This document shows, piece by piece, positions 1 to 12,600 of a DNA stretch of 64,000 bases. Where the stretch lies: contig NC_089823.1 in NCBI RefSeq assembly GCF_035046505.1, forward strand, positions 4,208,767-4,272,766, in the 5' to 3' direction. Made by a program: the position numbers and the translations under genes. The DNA comes from Tiliqua scincoides (Eukaryota; Chordata; Lepidosauria; Squamata; Scincidae). Each line of letters begins with the position of its first letter. Position 1 is the first letter of the stretch. The notes beneath the pieces were generated by a model. It searched no databases, was not told the DNA's origin, and saw only the letters and a list, made by a program, of their open reading frames with translations.

Positions 1-2159
1 GGTTGATTGGGATCTTATTGATATAGGTATCTGGGTGACTAATATGGAGGTTTGACTCTCAGGTATTTTATAATAACAGCAAATGGTTTTCCTCAATTAG
101 TCTGCTGAAACTAAGAAAACTTGGGAGAAACCCATGAGTGGATTTTTGTCCACAGTATCCTGTGCTCAATTCTGATATAAATACCTGGATTGGTCATGTG
201 TTCACAGGCACCCTGCTGCCTACCCCTTGTTGTCGAGGGCATCATAACGGAGTGCCAGGAACCCTTACAAATAACATAAGAAATACCAAAAGATCTTAAC
301 AAAAGACATTGTTGATGCTAATGTTCTTCTTGCATGTAGTCGCCGGCAGGCTGCTACCCATTCCTTTGCAATTCTCTGTCCGCTTGTCAATATAAGCCCT
401 GGAATAGATTATTGATATGTGACTCAGGACATTCTAAATACTGGCATAATTAATTACAAATATAACAGATATTTGGAGGAAAGGGAGCTTAATGGGAGGC
501 TTCATAGCCATGCAGGAGTTTGAGCCTTCCCCGCTCAATAGTGAAGACCTCCTCATGTTGTGCTTGATGTGGTTATCTGCACGCTTGTTAACTCTTCCCA
601 ATTCTGAACTTGCTATTTAGTTAGATATGTTTTTTTTAAAAAAAGATGAAGAGCACTCTACTATTCTGATAGTTATTTATTTGGTTATTTATATGCTATC
701 ATTCCACCTCCTTATGGGCACTCAAAGCAGCTCAGATTTGGTTAAGGCATAGTTCACCTTTAAAAGAACAGCAGGTGGAGGAGGTGGTGATGGATTTTTC
801 TTCTTGAAAGCAGTTAGGATTTCTCTGGGAGGGGAATTTCAAAGTTAAGTTTAAACTTGGTACTGCAGTAAATGCTGTTAGCAGACAGAAGAAAGCTAAA
901 GGATTTGAGCATTACAGTATAGGGTACATTTGTTGGACTTGGCAGTATTTAGTCAATTGGTTAATTTATTTAAAATCAATTGATAGACTAAAAGGGTTTC
1001 CCTGATTAATTGAACAACATCTCTTAAAACATTTTAAATTATTTTAAATGTAAGTACTTATGAAAACTGCATATGGTGAATGCCACTGTAAACATTTCCT
1101 CCTCTCTCTGTGTGTGAGTGCATGAAAGAGGGAACATGAACTTAGAATATCTCCTTAAGGCACTGCCTGCTGTGACCTGTGCATGTGTTATTGAAACATA
1201 ATGAAATACGCTCTGTTTGTGTTTTTCTCATGTGCAGATTTAATTGTCTAAAAGCATATGCAAACAATCAACTAAAATGTATTGAGTTGGATGATAGCCC
1301 AACACATATCCAGTAGGTCCAGCACCAGGGCTTCTGATTCCATTTTCATGAAGCGTGAAATTGCTATGAGGTGCAGAATGGATTTTACAGTGTGGAGCAG
1401 GTTGCTCATGAATTCACTCTGGGTATTTCTGACTGTGGCCAACCTTGTGTGTGTTGGTAAATATTATTCACATGATTCTGGGGAACAGCTATGGTTCAGT
1501 GGAAACTACCTGGGACTATACCACAAGGAGGATACACGTGGCATTAAAGCAGGACTATGAATATACAAAGAAGTCCGCAAATTGGCATTTGTCTGCCCTG
1601 ACATCTACTGGAAGCTGTAAAAGATTCACTAACTGATCTTTCATTCCACCAATCCAATTAGTGAGAGAGAGTTTTCTGGGCATTCTATGAGATTTTGCCT
1701 TGGGGTGAAGTGATGGGCTTGCATTCTTGTACTGTGTTTGGAATAGTTGAAAGCAACGTGTTTGATTCCTGGAAACTGTAAAGGAACCTTTCGTGGTCAT
1801 ACATTTAGGATTTTGCTGCAGCTATGAATCTGGAATGTTTATTTTTGGAAAGGAATTGAAATTTGCAGGATTAAAATGAGAGCTAGCAGGGAATCGAATA
1901 AGATGTTTGGAAACTGCATCCCAATTTAAAAAGTCAAAAATGATAACTATTCTAGGCTACTATGTAGTTGCAAATCTAAATTTCATCACCAAGGAGGAAG
2001 CAGTGTTCCCCTGAGCCAGAAATTATCCAACTGGGCATGTGTGTGTGTCATTCTTTTGGAGAAGGGTGGAGTGGTGTGGTGTGCAGAACACCTGCAAGAA
2101 CAAAGAATGTATTTCCCAGGAGGGGGGTAGAGGGGGAGCATCCTGAGGCAAGTGATGGT
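1..2159. other. RSF1 intron, mostly unique
   Basis: No exon with conserved RSF1 residues and no gene was seen. A degenerate LINE/SINE 3' tail (ttatttatttggttatttat and following pyrimidine-rich bases) lies at about 672-745, on the - strand. A short GT run is at 2039-2050. Confidence 0.5.
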
Positions 2160-2568
2160 TCTTCAGTGGAATCTCCATGTCCGGATTAGTCCTTACAAGT
2201 GGGTAGCTCCTCCCTCTCAGGTAGGCAGGCCAGAGTCTTTTGGACTTCCTGAGGGGAGGGGCTGCCTGGACTTCCCCTGGACTGGCCTAGCCTTTCAGTG
2301 AAGCAGAACCTAGGAACCCCCCACTGGAGAATGCAGGGAAGGACCTTTTTTCCTTCCCCTCCCCTCCTTTCCTGCCCCAGTAGGCGATCCTGCCTGCTGT
2401 TTCTTCCTTTTTTTCTACCAGCAGGCTTCTGCCTGCCTGGAGGCTCCCGCGTGGCTTCCTGCTTAAGTGCAGGGCAGCCACATCTATTTCTAAATTTGGC
2501 ACCCTTCCGCGCCTGAGCTCAGCTTGCCAGGCCCGCCCATGCGCGCGCCTATTAGCCTGAGCTCTAGG

Positions 2569-2845
2569 GCTGCCCTCATCTGACTCCAGGGCATTCCTCC
2601 TCAGCGGGGAGCTTGTGCGACTGGGCTGCCCTCACCTGACCCCAGGGCAGTCCCTCCTCAGCGGGCACCACCCAACCGGCGGGAGCGCTCCAGGCTGCCC
2701 TTACCTGATCCCAGGGCAGCCCTCTTGCTCTAGCAGCAGCAGCCGCGCAACAGGCGGAGCGCTCCGGGGCTGACCTCACCTGACCTCGGGGCAGCTCTCT
2801 ACACGTGGCAGCAGCCATGCAGCCAGTGGAGTGCTCCCGGGCCTC
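2569..2845. repeat. GC-rich tandem repeat inside the DIRS-like element
   Basis: About four diverged copies of a 56-75 bp unit starting GGGCTGCCCTCACCTGACC and ending near GGAGCGCTCC. The copies begin near 2569, 2625, 2696 and 2768. It lies before the gag-like part, where a promoter would be expected. Confidence 0.7.
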
Positions 2846-3396
2846 CAGCCGCTTGCCCCCCCTGCACTCGGCAGGGGCGAAGTAGACTCACCTGTGAGTG
2901 CTCTGGCCGCAGCCAGCCTCCAGAGCCACTTTCCCCCAGTTGCTGCGGGAGCGTGGAGCTCCCTCCTTCCTCCGGAGCACCACGCGGCGGGCGCCATCTT
3001 GGATTAGCGCCCCGAAGAGCGCGAAGACCAGCCCGCCCAGTGGGGCGGGGCAACAGAGGCAGGCTTGCGGCGGCAGCGGGGCTGCCCAGCTGCTTGAGCC
3101 GCCTCCATCTGCAGCAGGAAAGCAGCAGAGGACAGGACCACGTGTGCGGTGCCATCTTGGCCACGTGCCAGTCTGAGACCGGACTGGACCTTGGAGGAGC
3201 GGTGAGCCCCCCTGAACTGGCAGAAGCCCTCCCTCACTCATGGCCACCCCCAACGAGGCCCCTGATGCGTCCACCCCCTGCGCGGGGCTCAGCGCCTTAG
3301 ACTGGGGGGAGCTCTCAAGGGCCATCCAGGACATGGTCCAGGCCAGCGTCTGTGCTGCCATGGAGGCCCACCAGCAGCTGGGGGGGCACCCTAGAG

Positions 3397-3623
3397 CAGC
3401 CATTTTCAACCCCTGTGCCGTGGCACACTGGCGTGCCGCGAGTGGTCCACAGGTGTGCCACAGGAATTTGGGGGAAGGTCATTTTTTAATAGGGCAATGG
3501 GAGATGTGAGCCCCCACTGGTAACATGGTGTGCCTTGTCAATTGTCAAAAACCTGATGGTGTGCCTTGACCATTTTAGTGCCTTGTCAGTGTGCCGTGAG
3601 ATGGAAAAGTTTGAAAATCACTG
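3397..3623. mobile_element. hAT-type short non-autonomous element, copy 1
   Basis: A 227-bp element. Its ends are inverted repeats, CAGCCATTTTCAA and CAGTGATTTTCAA in opposite orientation, and it has a perfect 8-bp target duplication CCCTAGAG at 3389-3396 and 3624-3631. It is inserted into the DIRS-like element. Two related copies lie at 43014-43238 and around 49526-50714. Confidence 0.88.
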
Positions 3624-6413
3624 CCCTAGAGCATCCACCCACAGGGCTCCCAGCTTCCACCCTGGAGGATGAGGAGGACCCCCCAACCCCCTTCCAAGAG
3701 GCACCAGATGCTTTCCATGCCCAGTGCCACCCCCGAACACACCCACCTCCAGGAGCAGGACCGGGGCGAGGGGAGCTCCCACGCCTCATCTGTGGAGGAG
3801 GGCAAGATATCGGGGGACGAGGTCGAGACCCACAAGCCCCACCTCTTCTACGCTGAGCAGTTCAATAAACTGATATCAGGGGTGGTTCAGGTGCTAGACC
3901 TGCAGTCCGAGCGCCCTGAGGACATGGGCCCCAAGTCCAAGTAGGGGTCCTCAGCAGGAAACCTCCCAATGGTTTCCCTTCCCTCCCTTCTTCCAACAAC
4001 TGGTGGACAAGGAGTGGAACAATCCAGCCAAGGGCAGGGACTGCAGCAAATCTTCCACCAGGTTCTACAACCTGCCCCCAGATGTCATGGCCCGCCTCAA
4101 GTCACCCCTGGTGGACGCTCCAGTAGCAGCACTGGAATCCAGAGCCGTCCTTCCTATGGACAGTGATGGTCACCCAAGGGACCCCACAGACAAGAAGCTA
4201 GGCACCAGGAGGGGATTCGAGGCTTCCTCTAATGCAGTGCGGGCCTCTGCCTCCCTCTGTGCCGGAGTGTTGGTTCTCTGGCTTCAGCAGTTCAGCGAGA
4301 CCCACAAGCTGCGCTCCAGGGCTCGCTCGGATATCAGAAAGATGGCCTCAGCTGCCGCCTTCGTAGCAGATGCCTCAGCACATGCCCTGCAGTTCTCGGC
4401 CAGGGCCAGGGCCGCTGGAGTTGCCACGCGTCGCAGAACCTGGCTGCGCAACTGGGACGTGAACACAACCTCACAAGCCAGGGTCACCTGCCTTCCCTTC
4501 CAGGGAGCCAAGCTGTTCAGGGACGCCCTGGACCCGCTCCTCGTGGAGTCCAGGGGCAAGAAGAAGATCCTGCCCACCAGGGAGAGGAACCCAAGGCCTG
4601 CCCAGTGGTCCCAGTACCGGCCTTCTTGCCCCCCCAAGAAGCTCTCAGCCCAGTACCTCATCCTCTGTGGCCCCTTTCAGAAGTCAAAGGCCCGTCTGGC
4701 ACCCTAGACGGCCTGCCCACAAGCCCAGAGGACAGCAGCCCCAGATCTTTGGCGCAGAAGGTCCAAAGTCACAATGACGACCAGCCATCCTCGTCCCACA
4801 CCATTGGCGGAAGGCTGCAACAATTCACGGACAGATGGGACGAGGTGACCACCGACCAGTGGGTGTGGGACACCATCAGCTGGGGGTATTCCCTGGAACT
4901 CCGCATGACTCCCCCCAACCGGTTCCTCCAGGTCCCCAGACCCAAATGCCCGCTAAAACACAGCAAGACACTTGAGGCAATCCAACACCTCCTGAAGGTC
5001 ATGGCCATCGAGCAGTGGGGGTCCAGGGTGTATTCCCACCTCTTCACCGTGCCCGAGATCCGGCGGCACCAGAGCCATCCTCGACCTCAAGTGGCTCAAC
5101 AGATGGATGCGCCAACAGAAATTCAAGATGGAGACCCTACGTTCCATCCTGATGTCCATCATAAGGCACAGCTACGTGACCTCGCTGGACCTCTAGGAGG
5201 CGTACCTGCACGTGCCCACCCCCACTACCTCAGGTTCTGCTACCAGAACCAGCACCATAAGTACAGGGCACTTCTTTTCAGCCTATCTTCAGCACCAAGA
5301 GTCTTCACAAAGATCTTCATTGTGCTGGTTGCGCACTTGTGCACGAGGGGCGTGGTCACCTTTCCGTACCTTGATGACGTCCTTCTGAGATCAGCCTCGC
5401 CAGAAGAGGGCGCACTACACCTGTGCCAGACCATCCAATGTCTCCGGAACCAACTTGGAGAAGAGTCACCTGACACCCTCACAGACACCTGGGAGCAATC
5501 ATCGACACCTCCCAGTTCAAAATTTTCCTGTCCCCAGAGCGGTGGGCCAAGGAACGCTGATCAACGCTGCCCTCGGCTCCCCCAGACCGGACGTACTGAT
5601 GTTGGCCCGTCTTCTGGGCATGCTGACCTCCTGCCAGGACATCATTCCCTGGACCAGTTACAGGGCACGGTCCCTCCAGCACCTGCTGCTGCCCTTCCAG
5701 GACTTCATCGTCACTCAAAGGAGCAAGCGTGTCAGACTGGACCCCCTCACTCTCAAAGACCTTCGATGGTGGATACGTCCATGCAGGCTAGACAAGGGCT
5801 CGCCCATCCAGATACACCACAGAGCCGTCCTGTTCACAGACGCAAGTCTCCAGGGATGGGGGGCCCACACCCCCGAGGAGGTAACACAGGGCTGCTGGTC
5901 CCCAAGCAAGAGGACCGCTCCCATCAACCTGCTAGAGCTGAGGACCATTTGACTGGTCCTGCTGACCCTCCCCCAACTCAAGGACCAGGATGTCCTAGTG
6001 TACAGTCTATGTAGCAAAAGGAATAAGGAAATGATCCCCTGCACCAAGGAGGCTCACAATTGGAAAAGTCAGTTGCTGTACATTCAGCTGTGCCACAGAT
6101 GACTGATGCTCAAGAATGGGGAACAATGACCCAGGTGGTAGTATAAGTTTAGCAGGGGCTGCCACATTCCCAGAAAGTTTGAGGAACATTGCCACAAGTA
6201 GATGATGCAACATAATCTGGACATGGGCAGTTGCTTGCTCAGCAGATATGAATATTAATATCAGTCATACTTGCTGTAGTTTTCTCGAAACCACTCCTTT
6301 TGGTGAATAGAATTAGTTGTGAGAGTTTTTTTGTGTTCAAAAACAATACTTTCTGGAATAGGAAAGTTTAACTTGAAGCAATGAGATGATCTTCCTTGTC
6401 ATTGGATTTCCAG

Positions 6414-6617
6414 GCATCACAGCGAAATAAAGTTCGATGGGCTGGAACACGAACTCGTGGCAGGTGGAAATACTCCAGCAATGATGAAAGTGAAGAGTCT
6501 GAGAGTGAAGAAGACTCTGATGAAGAGGAGGAGGAGGAAGAGGAGGAGGAAGAACCTGCACCTGCAGATGACGATGAGCCATGCAAGAAATGTGGTCTCC
6601 CCAATCACCCGGAGCTA
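6414..6617 (+). CDS. RSF1: RSF1 exon: acidic tract and first half of PHD finger
   Basis: The exon of 68 codons starts in phase 0 after a ttccag acceptor and ends before gtaagt. It encodes ASQRNKVRWAG, then a Ser/Glu/Asp run with 11 glutamates in a row, then PCKKCGLPNHPEL, which supplies the first Cys pair of the PHD finger. The glutamate run is encoded mostly by GAG/GAA and looks longer than the human counterpart as I recall it. Confidence 0.95.
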
Positions 6618-9600
6618 GTAAGTTTTTGTCTTTTAAATCAATAGCTGCTTCTAACTGCTATGTCACACTGTCCCTTTGTCATCTCAAACTATGGTTTAGT
6701 CAGTGTGATGCCTGAATTGAACTAATGTTGCCTGAGGGCTTTTTGTACACTCAAACGTACGTATGAGTTATCTAACCTTGGCTGTCTTCGGAAATTGATC
6801 ACATACACAATACCGTATGATGATGATGATACTTTGAATGACTGTGGACACAATCCTAACCAGGTCTACTCAGAAGTAAGTCCTGTTTTGTTCAGTGGGG
6901 CTCATTCTCAGGAAAGTGTGATTAGGATTGCAGCCTGTGTGCTTGTCTATAGTCAGCTGGGCCAACAGGGAAGAGCTGGTTTTGCTGCCCCTGCCTGTCA
7001 ATGGTGAATCCAGGTTTAATCAAGGGATGTGGATAGACATGGGGCATAATCAAGCCAAAGTTCTGTGATTTCAGTAGGAGACCTAAGCATCTGCTTAACT
7101 CTTTCATTGACTTAGTGGGGCAATCTGTTGTTGCAGTTTCAGAATACTGATCCAGACACAAAAACAAGGTGACCATGCAGGCATCATTAATCTCTCGGTT
7201 TATTTCTGCAGATTCTGTTGTGCGACTCCTGTGACAGTGGCTACCACACAGCATGTCTACGACCCCCACTGATGATCATTCCTGATGGAGAGTGGTTCTG
7301 CCCACCTTGCCAACACGTACGCTTTAAGTTACCTTTAATTTTTTCTGCCCATCGGTGTGTAATGTGAAGCAGAGCTTAAAGAGCTGAGCCTACACCAATC
7401 AGCATTTGCCTTTTCACAGAGGCAAGAATGCGAACTGTCCACTGGAGCAGAGCCAGAGAAGGGGAGAGCCTGAATGGATGCAGCAGAGAGTTCATCTCTT
7501 GCAGTTCTCATGCCCAGCTGTTTTTTCTTTCTTTTCCATTTTGGCTTTTTTCTCCTCCCCACTCAAGGGCGTAAAATCCATGTAACGCTGAGCACAGCAA
7601 AGCCTCCACTAATTGTGCCCTGCCTCTCAGATAGAACCCCAAAGACTCAGACCCCTCAGTCTCCGTTAGTATAAAACTTACCTCTCCTGTCTTGTAAATT
7701 CCAGGACTGATTGGTCCAAGGCACAACTAAGGATTCTATCTGAAAATTATCTTACTTTTTGTTTCTTACTTTATGAAGAGCTGCATTTATTTATTTATTT
7801 TTCACATTTTTACGCCATCCTTCCTCCCAAGGAGCTCGTGGTAGTGTGCATTGTTCTTTCCTTTTGTCCTCAGAACAGTTCTGTGAGGTAGGTGTGACTG
7901 AGGGGGAGTGACTGGTCCAAGGTCACCCAGGCAACTTTGTGGCTGAGCAGGGATTTGAACCTGGCTCTTCCAATTCTAATTCCTGAGCCACACCACCATC
8001 CTGGCTCTCATTTATATACAATGGGCCCTTGACATTTGCAGGGGATTGGTTCCAGGACACCCCCACGGATACTAAAATCAGCGGCACTGGAGACCTGGGA
8101 GGGCAGTGTTGCAGCACTACTGTTACTTATTTGGAGGTAGTCCATTGGCCTCCTCATGTCTCAGAACACTTCCCAGATGTGACCAGAAGCGACTTCTGTT
8201 CAGAGGTATGGGGAGGCCATCTGTGGTTGCTAGAATCCATGGATTCCAGGATGCTGAGGGCCTACTGTATAGCCATTCAGTTTTCAGATACTTGGAATTA
8301 TCCAGTAGTACTTTTCATCCCAAGATCAGTCCACCTTTTGGCCTGGGGGCTAATTGTGTGCCTCTATTTCTATACTGCTTCATTGAACTGAAATTTCTGT
8401 CCCATAATGGTTTCTGTATACAGGTGGAGCCTATTATCCGTGTTAGTTCTGTTCCGTGACTCGGCACAATTAACAAAAAACACGTTGTGCCATAGAGTTA
8501 CGCAAATTCCTTATAGCCTGACACTTCTGGATGGAAGGAAACTAAGGCAGCTGTTCTCAATCCCCTCCCCTCCGTACTCAGCCCTCCTGTTGCCAGCTGT
8601 CCTCCTTCTTTCATAGTTGGAATGGTGAGTTTGCTTGGGAAGCCTTGTCCTCTGTTTCCCAGGTGGCCTCCCAACAGTGCTGCAGGTTCTCCTCCTCCTC
8701 TTTGCTGCTGCCTCTCCTGCAGCCCTCCCTGGCCACCATCATGGAAGCTCCTCTGCCCCGGAGCATTCTGGGACTTGTAGTCCAGCTCTTTGCTCACCCT
8801 CACCTGTCTCTCAAAGGCATCCCAAGGCTTGCTCAGGAAGGCTTGCTGGAGCAGGAGAGCCTGCATCATCGGGGGGGGGAATTCTGCAAACACTCCCTGG
8901 GTTTTTTAAAGCAATCCCCTTGGTTGCTACCACACCTGCCCCTGTATGTGTGTGAGTGACTAAGAGAGAGAGAGAGCTCCACCTTGCTGTATGTGTTCTG
9001 GTTACACAGGGTTTTCTGCCCCCCTCTTCAGCTTCTTTGCTGGCTCAGGGGCTCCAGGAATGTTACTGTTCCTTCGAAAGGGGAACCTCTTCCATGGCTC
9101 CAGGGCTATTCCTTGCCTGGGCAAGGCAGAGCCTTTTTGCAGTGTTTTGGGCTGCCTGGAAATGGAGCGAGAGGCCAGCACAGGACAAAGGAGGCAAAGG
9201 TGTGTGTGACTTTTGGTTCCCCCACCCCATTCACAGATAAGACAGATCAGCAGATAAAAAAATCCGTGGATAAATAGGCTGCACCTGTATATTTTTACTT
9301 AACTGTGCATTGTGAAACCACCTCTAGAACAATTTATTTGATCTCAAGAAATTCCCAGAGTGCAGATGGTGCAATAAACTACAGGTGTGCACCCCTTTGC
9401 AACACTCCAGCTTATGGCGGGATCGCGTATCCGACAACCACATGTGGTCACGTGGTTGTCGTGGGGAGCACACCCCCATCTCTGGAGGGTTGTCTGGGCC
9501 TCCCAGAGGTAGTGCACGTCCGAGTACTGCCTCTGTGAGGTTCAAATGGAGGGAAATTGTATCTCTCGTGCAATTTCCTGGTTCTTCCATGAAACCAGAA

Positions 9601-12600
9601 GTCGCATGAGAGACGTGATTTCCCTCACTCCGTCTGAGCCTTGCAGAAGCAGCACTCAGATGTACACTGCCTCTGGGAGGCTCAGACAACCCTCCTGAGG
9701 GGAGGGGAGTGGAGCATCTCCTTCCCTACGGAGGGGTCTGCATTGCATCAAGTGCTGCTTGATGACGGGGATTGTGGTCCCAATCCCTGTCGTTAAGTGG
9801 TGCATGACTATAATTTATTTCAGTGGACTTCAATTTCAATAGAATTTGGCCTGCAGTATCAGCAGGAGTCCAGCAGGGGCTGTTTGTAGCTTGATTGAGT
9901 CAGAAGAAAGATAAATTTTGCTAACTGCAGGAGCTTATTTGCAATTTGTTGGTGCATCTGAGTGCAAGAATTTGAGCTGGCTCCTTAACCCCACAACAGC
10001 TGCAGGAACAGGAGGCTACTGTATCTCATTGGAAGTGGAGGAGGCTGTTTGCAGGGTGAGAAATTGAGCAAACAAGGGCAGCAGGAGCTACGGAAAGGAC
10101 ACTATAAAATCTACTATATTGGTGCACTCATGAAACAGGGTGGGAAATTGAGCCACTCTGCTGAAGACACAGATGGGGTAAGACACAGACAGGGACAGAT
10201 AACTACAAATCAGGCCTTTGCAGCCTTTTGAATTGGGTCAGGCGGGAGGCAGCAGCTCAGAAGTGAGGGTGGAAGAGCCTTTGTTGAACAGGCAGTGAAT
10301 TGTGTTAGGAGGGACTCAAGCACTGGCATGCAGGGAGACCTAAAAATGCGAGTGTCCTGCAGCACTCATCCTTGCATGTGCCCCCTCACTTTCTTCACAA
10401 GTAGAGCCCATGGAGCATGGTTCTGCCTGGGGGGCAGTGAAGGGCCAGAGTCAGAGACTTGAAGAGCATGTCTCTTGGATATAAGAAGAACCCTACTGGA
10501 TCAGGCCAAGGGCCCATCTAGTCCATCCTTCTGTATCTCACAGTGGCCAACCAGATGCCTCAGGGAGCACTCAAGACAACAAGATACCTACATTCTCTAG
10601 CTACTCCCTTGCACCTGGTCTTCTTAGGTAGCCTACTTCTAAAACCAGGAGGTTGCATGTACCCATCATGGCTTGTTACCTGTGATGGACTTTTCCTCCA
10701 TGAACCTGTCAAATCCCCTTCTAAAAGCATCTAGGCCATGTGCTTTCACCACTTCCTGTGGCAAGGAGTTCCACAGATTACATGCTGGTTAAATAAATAT
10801 TTCCTTTTGTCTGTTCTAACTCTCCTACCACTCAATTTTAGTAGATGTCCCCTTGTCTGGTATTGTGTGAGAGGTAAAAGAAGTTCCCTCTCCATGTATA
10901 ATAGTTCAGTATATATTTCAGTTATGCCCTGTCCCCCGCACCTTCTTTCTAGAGTCCCAAATGCGGTAGTCTTTTCTTTTTGAGGAGGTGCCCCAGCCCA
11001 CTTACCTTTTGGTCACTCTCTTCTACACCTTGGTTGCTGTGACCTTAATAAATGTTTGTAATCATGCACTTAATAACCAGGTGTGAGAAAAAGGAACGAT
11101 TTTAACAACTACAACTGCTGTAGTAGAATGGTGGGGGTTGGTGTCATAGTGGTGTGTTAGGAGTATGGTGGTGTGGAGGGTTGGATCAATGTTGGACTAG
11201 GAAGCGATGCTGATATTTGTGAATCCCTGAAACTACTTTTTCCCCTACGCAGGGATAATGATATCTTTTTAGCACCAGGCATTCTGATGCTAATTGTGGC
11301 TTTGAACATTCTGCCATTTGCACATAAATATGTATGTACTTGGTCCTTATTTTTTTGTAGAATTTATCTTTTTCACAGCATGTAGACACTATATGGAACA
11401 CTAATGCTTTCAGTTGCTTTAGCATGTGTGGTGATTGGGGAAGGAAGTCTAAGGACCAGTGCCTCCCTTCTTTCTCCAGTTTTTATGCCAGTGCCAAACT
11501 TGGTAGATTGCTACAACCATGAGGACAAAGCCAGACAATCCTCAACTGCTTTCCTCCCCATTATGTGGCTGATATCCCACAAATCTAGGCTGTAGCATGC
11601 AGCCTAGGGCCTAGGTGGATTAGGGCAAGGCTGTGAATGAGTTCAGCCTACTATAGGCAGGCAAAGGGTTAAAATGGAAAAAGGGTTTATTAAATGTACA
11701 AAGTGGGATGGGAGAAAAAGGTGGAGAACACAAGCAGGCTGGGCTTGGGCCTTAAGAGTGTCCAGGTGCAAATTTTAAAACTGTAAAACTAAGCCAGTTT
11801 TAACAGGCAGACTTAAAAAAGAATAATTTCCTAATGCTTCTAAATCTTACTGTTCCTTATCTGGTACTTTCTTCAAAGTCATCGCACTTCTCTGATCCCC
11901 AGGAATGGAGCAAGAGCTTGCCCCTCCCCCACACACAATCTTTGAGGGTGCCAAGCATCTTTGGGCTTGGCTTTTAGTTTGATTATGCCACTAGTGATTT
12001 GCGAGCACCTAAGCACTCGTATCTGTCCTTTGACCTGGTCAGTTGGGCTTGGATGTCTACTTGGCTACATGTCATTCCTACTAGGGGACCTTCTAGGACT
12101 ATTATTGGAACTCTACCCAGATGAAGAAGACAGCATATCCACGAAGTGACCTCTCTATTCAGCCATGCAGTCTTTCTGCAGTGGCACAGATTTCAAAGTG
12201 GTGCAGATGGAGAAAAAAACAGGGAACAAATGAAACTCACTCGGTTATGCAAATAAGGAGCAGCCAGTGGGAATGTGTGTTTTCTCTCTCTTCATCACCT
12301 ACTTTATGGAATGTTCATTTCCTCTGCAAAGTATATTATTCACTGTGATGAAAGCTAGCCTGGGTTTCCTGTTTAACTAGCCTTTGCTGGATGTAGTGGC
12401 CCTCGTGAAGGGCAGTGTGTTGGAAACTGGTTGCATATGGATATGTGTAGAAACTGTTGATCATGTGTTTTGGTTTGTCTCCATAGAAATTACTCTGTGA
12501 GAAGTTAGAAGAACAACTGCAGGACCTGGATGTTGTCTTGAAAAAGAAAGAGCGAGCAGAGCGAAGGTATCAAAACTTTTTAAAATATAAATAAATAAAA

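Larger units (their letters stand above)
2160..6005 (+). mobile_element. DIRS-like retrotransposon, fossil
   Basis: A GC-rich, CpG-rich block unlike the surrounding A/T-rich intron. A gag-like part lies at about 3240-4700 and a reverse-transcriptase/RNase-H part at about 4700-5990, showing YLDDVLLRSASPEEGALHL and FTDASLQGWGAHTPEE. These resemble DIRS elements of reptiles and fish. No tyrosine-recombinase part was recognised. The element is clearly broken in several places and carries one later insertion, a hAT-type element at 3397-3623. Left and right limits are estimates from base composition. It is old but still readable, so of moderate age. Confidence 0.75.

Noticed and set aside
1282-1560. 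Possible upstream RSF1 exon
   Set aside because: The translated text has no RSF1-like residues and no paired splice borders.
2799-3409. Overlapping open frames on the - strand at the GC-rich block
   Set aside because: They are shadow frames in CpG-rich DIRS leader and gag sequence, with no known motif.
2160-4700. CpG-rich block as a host CpG-island promoter
   Set aside because: Its content reads as DIRS-like gag and leader; no host exon follows.
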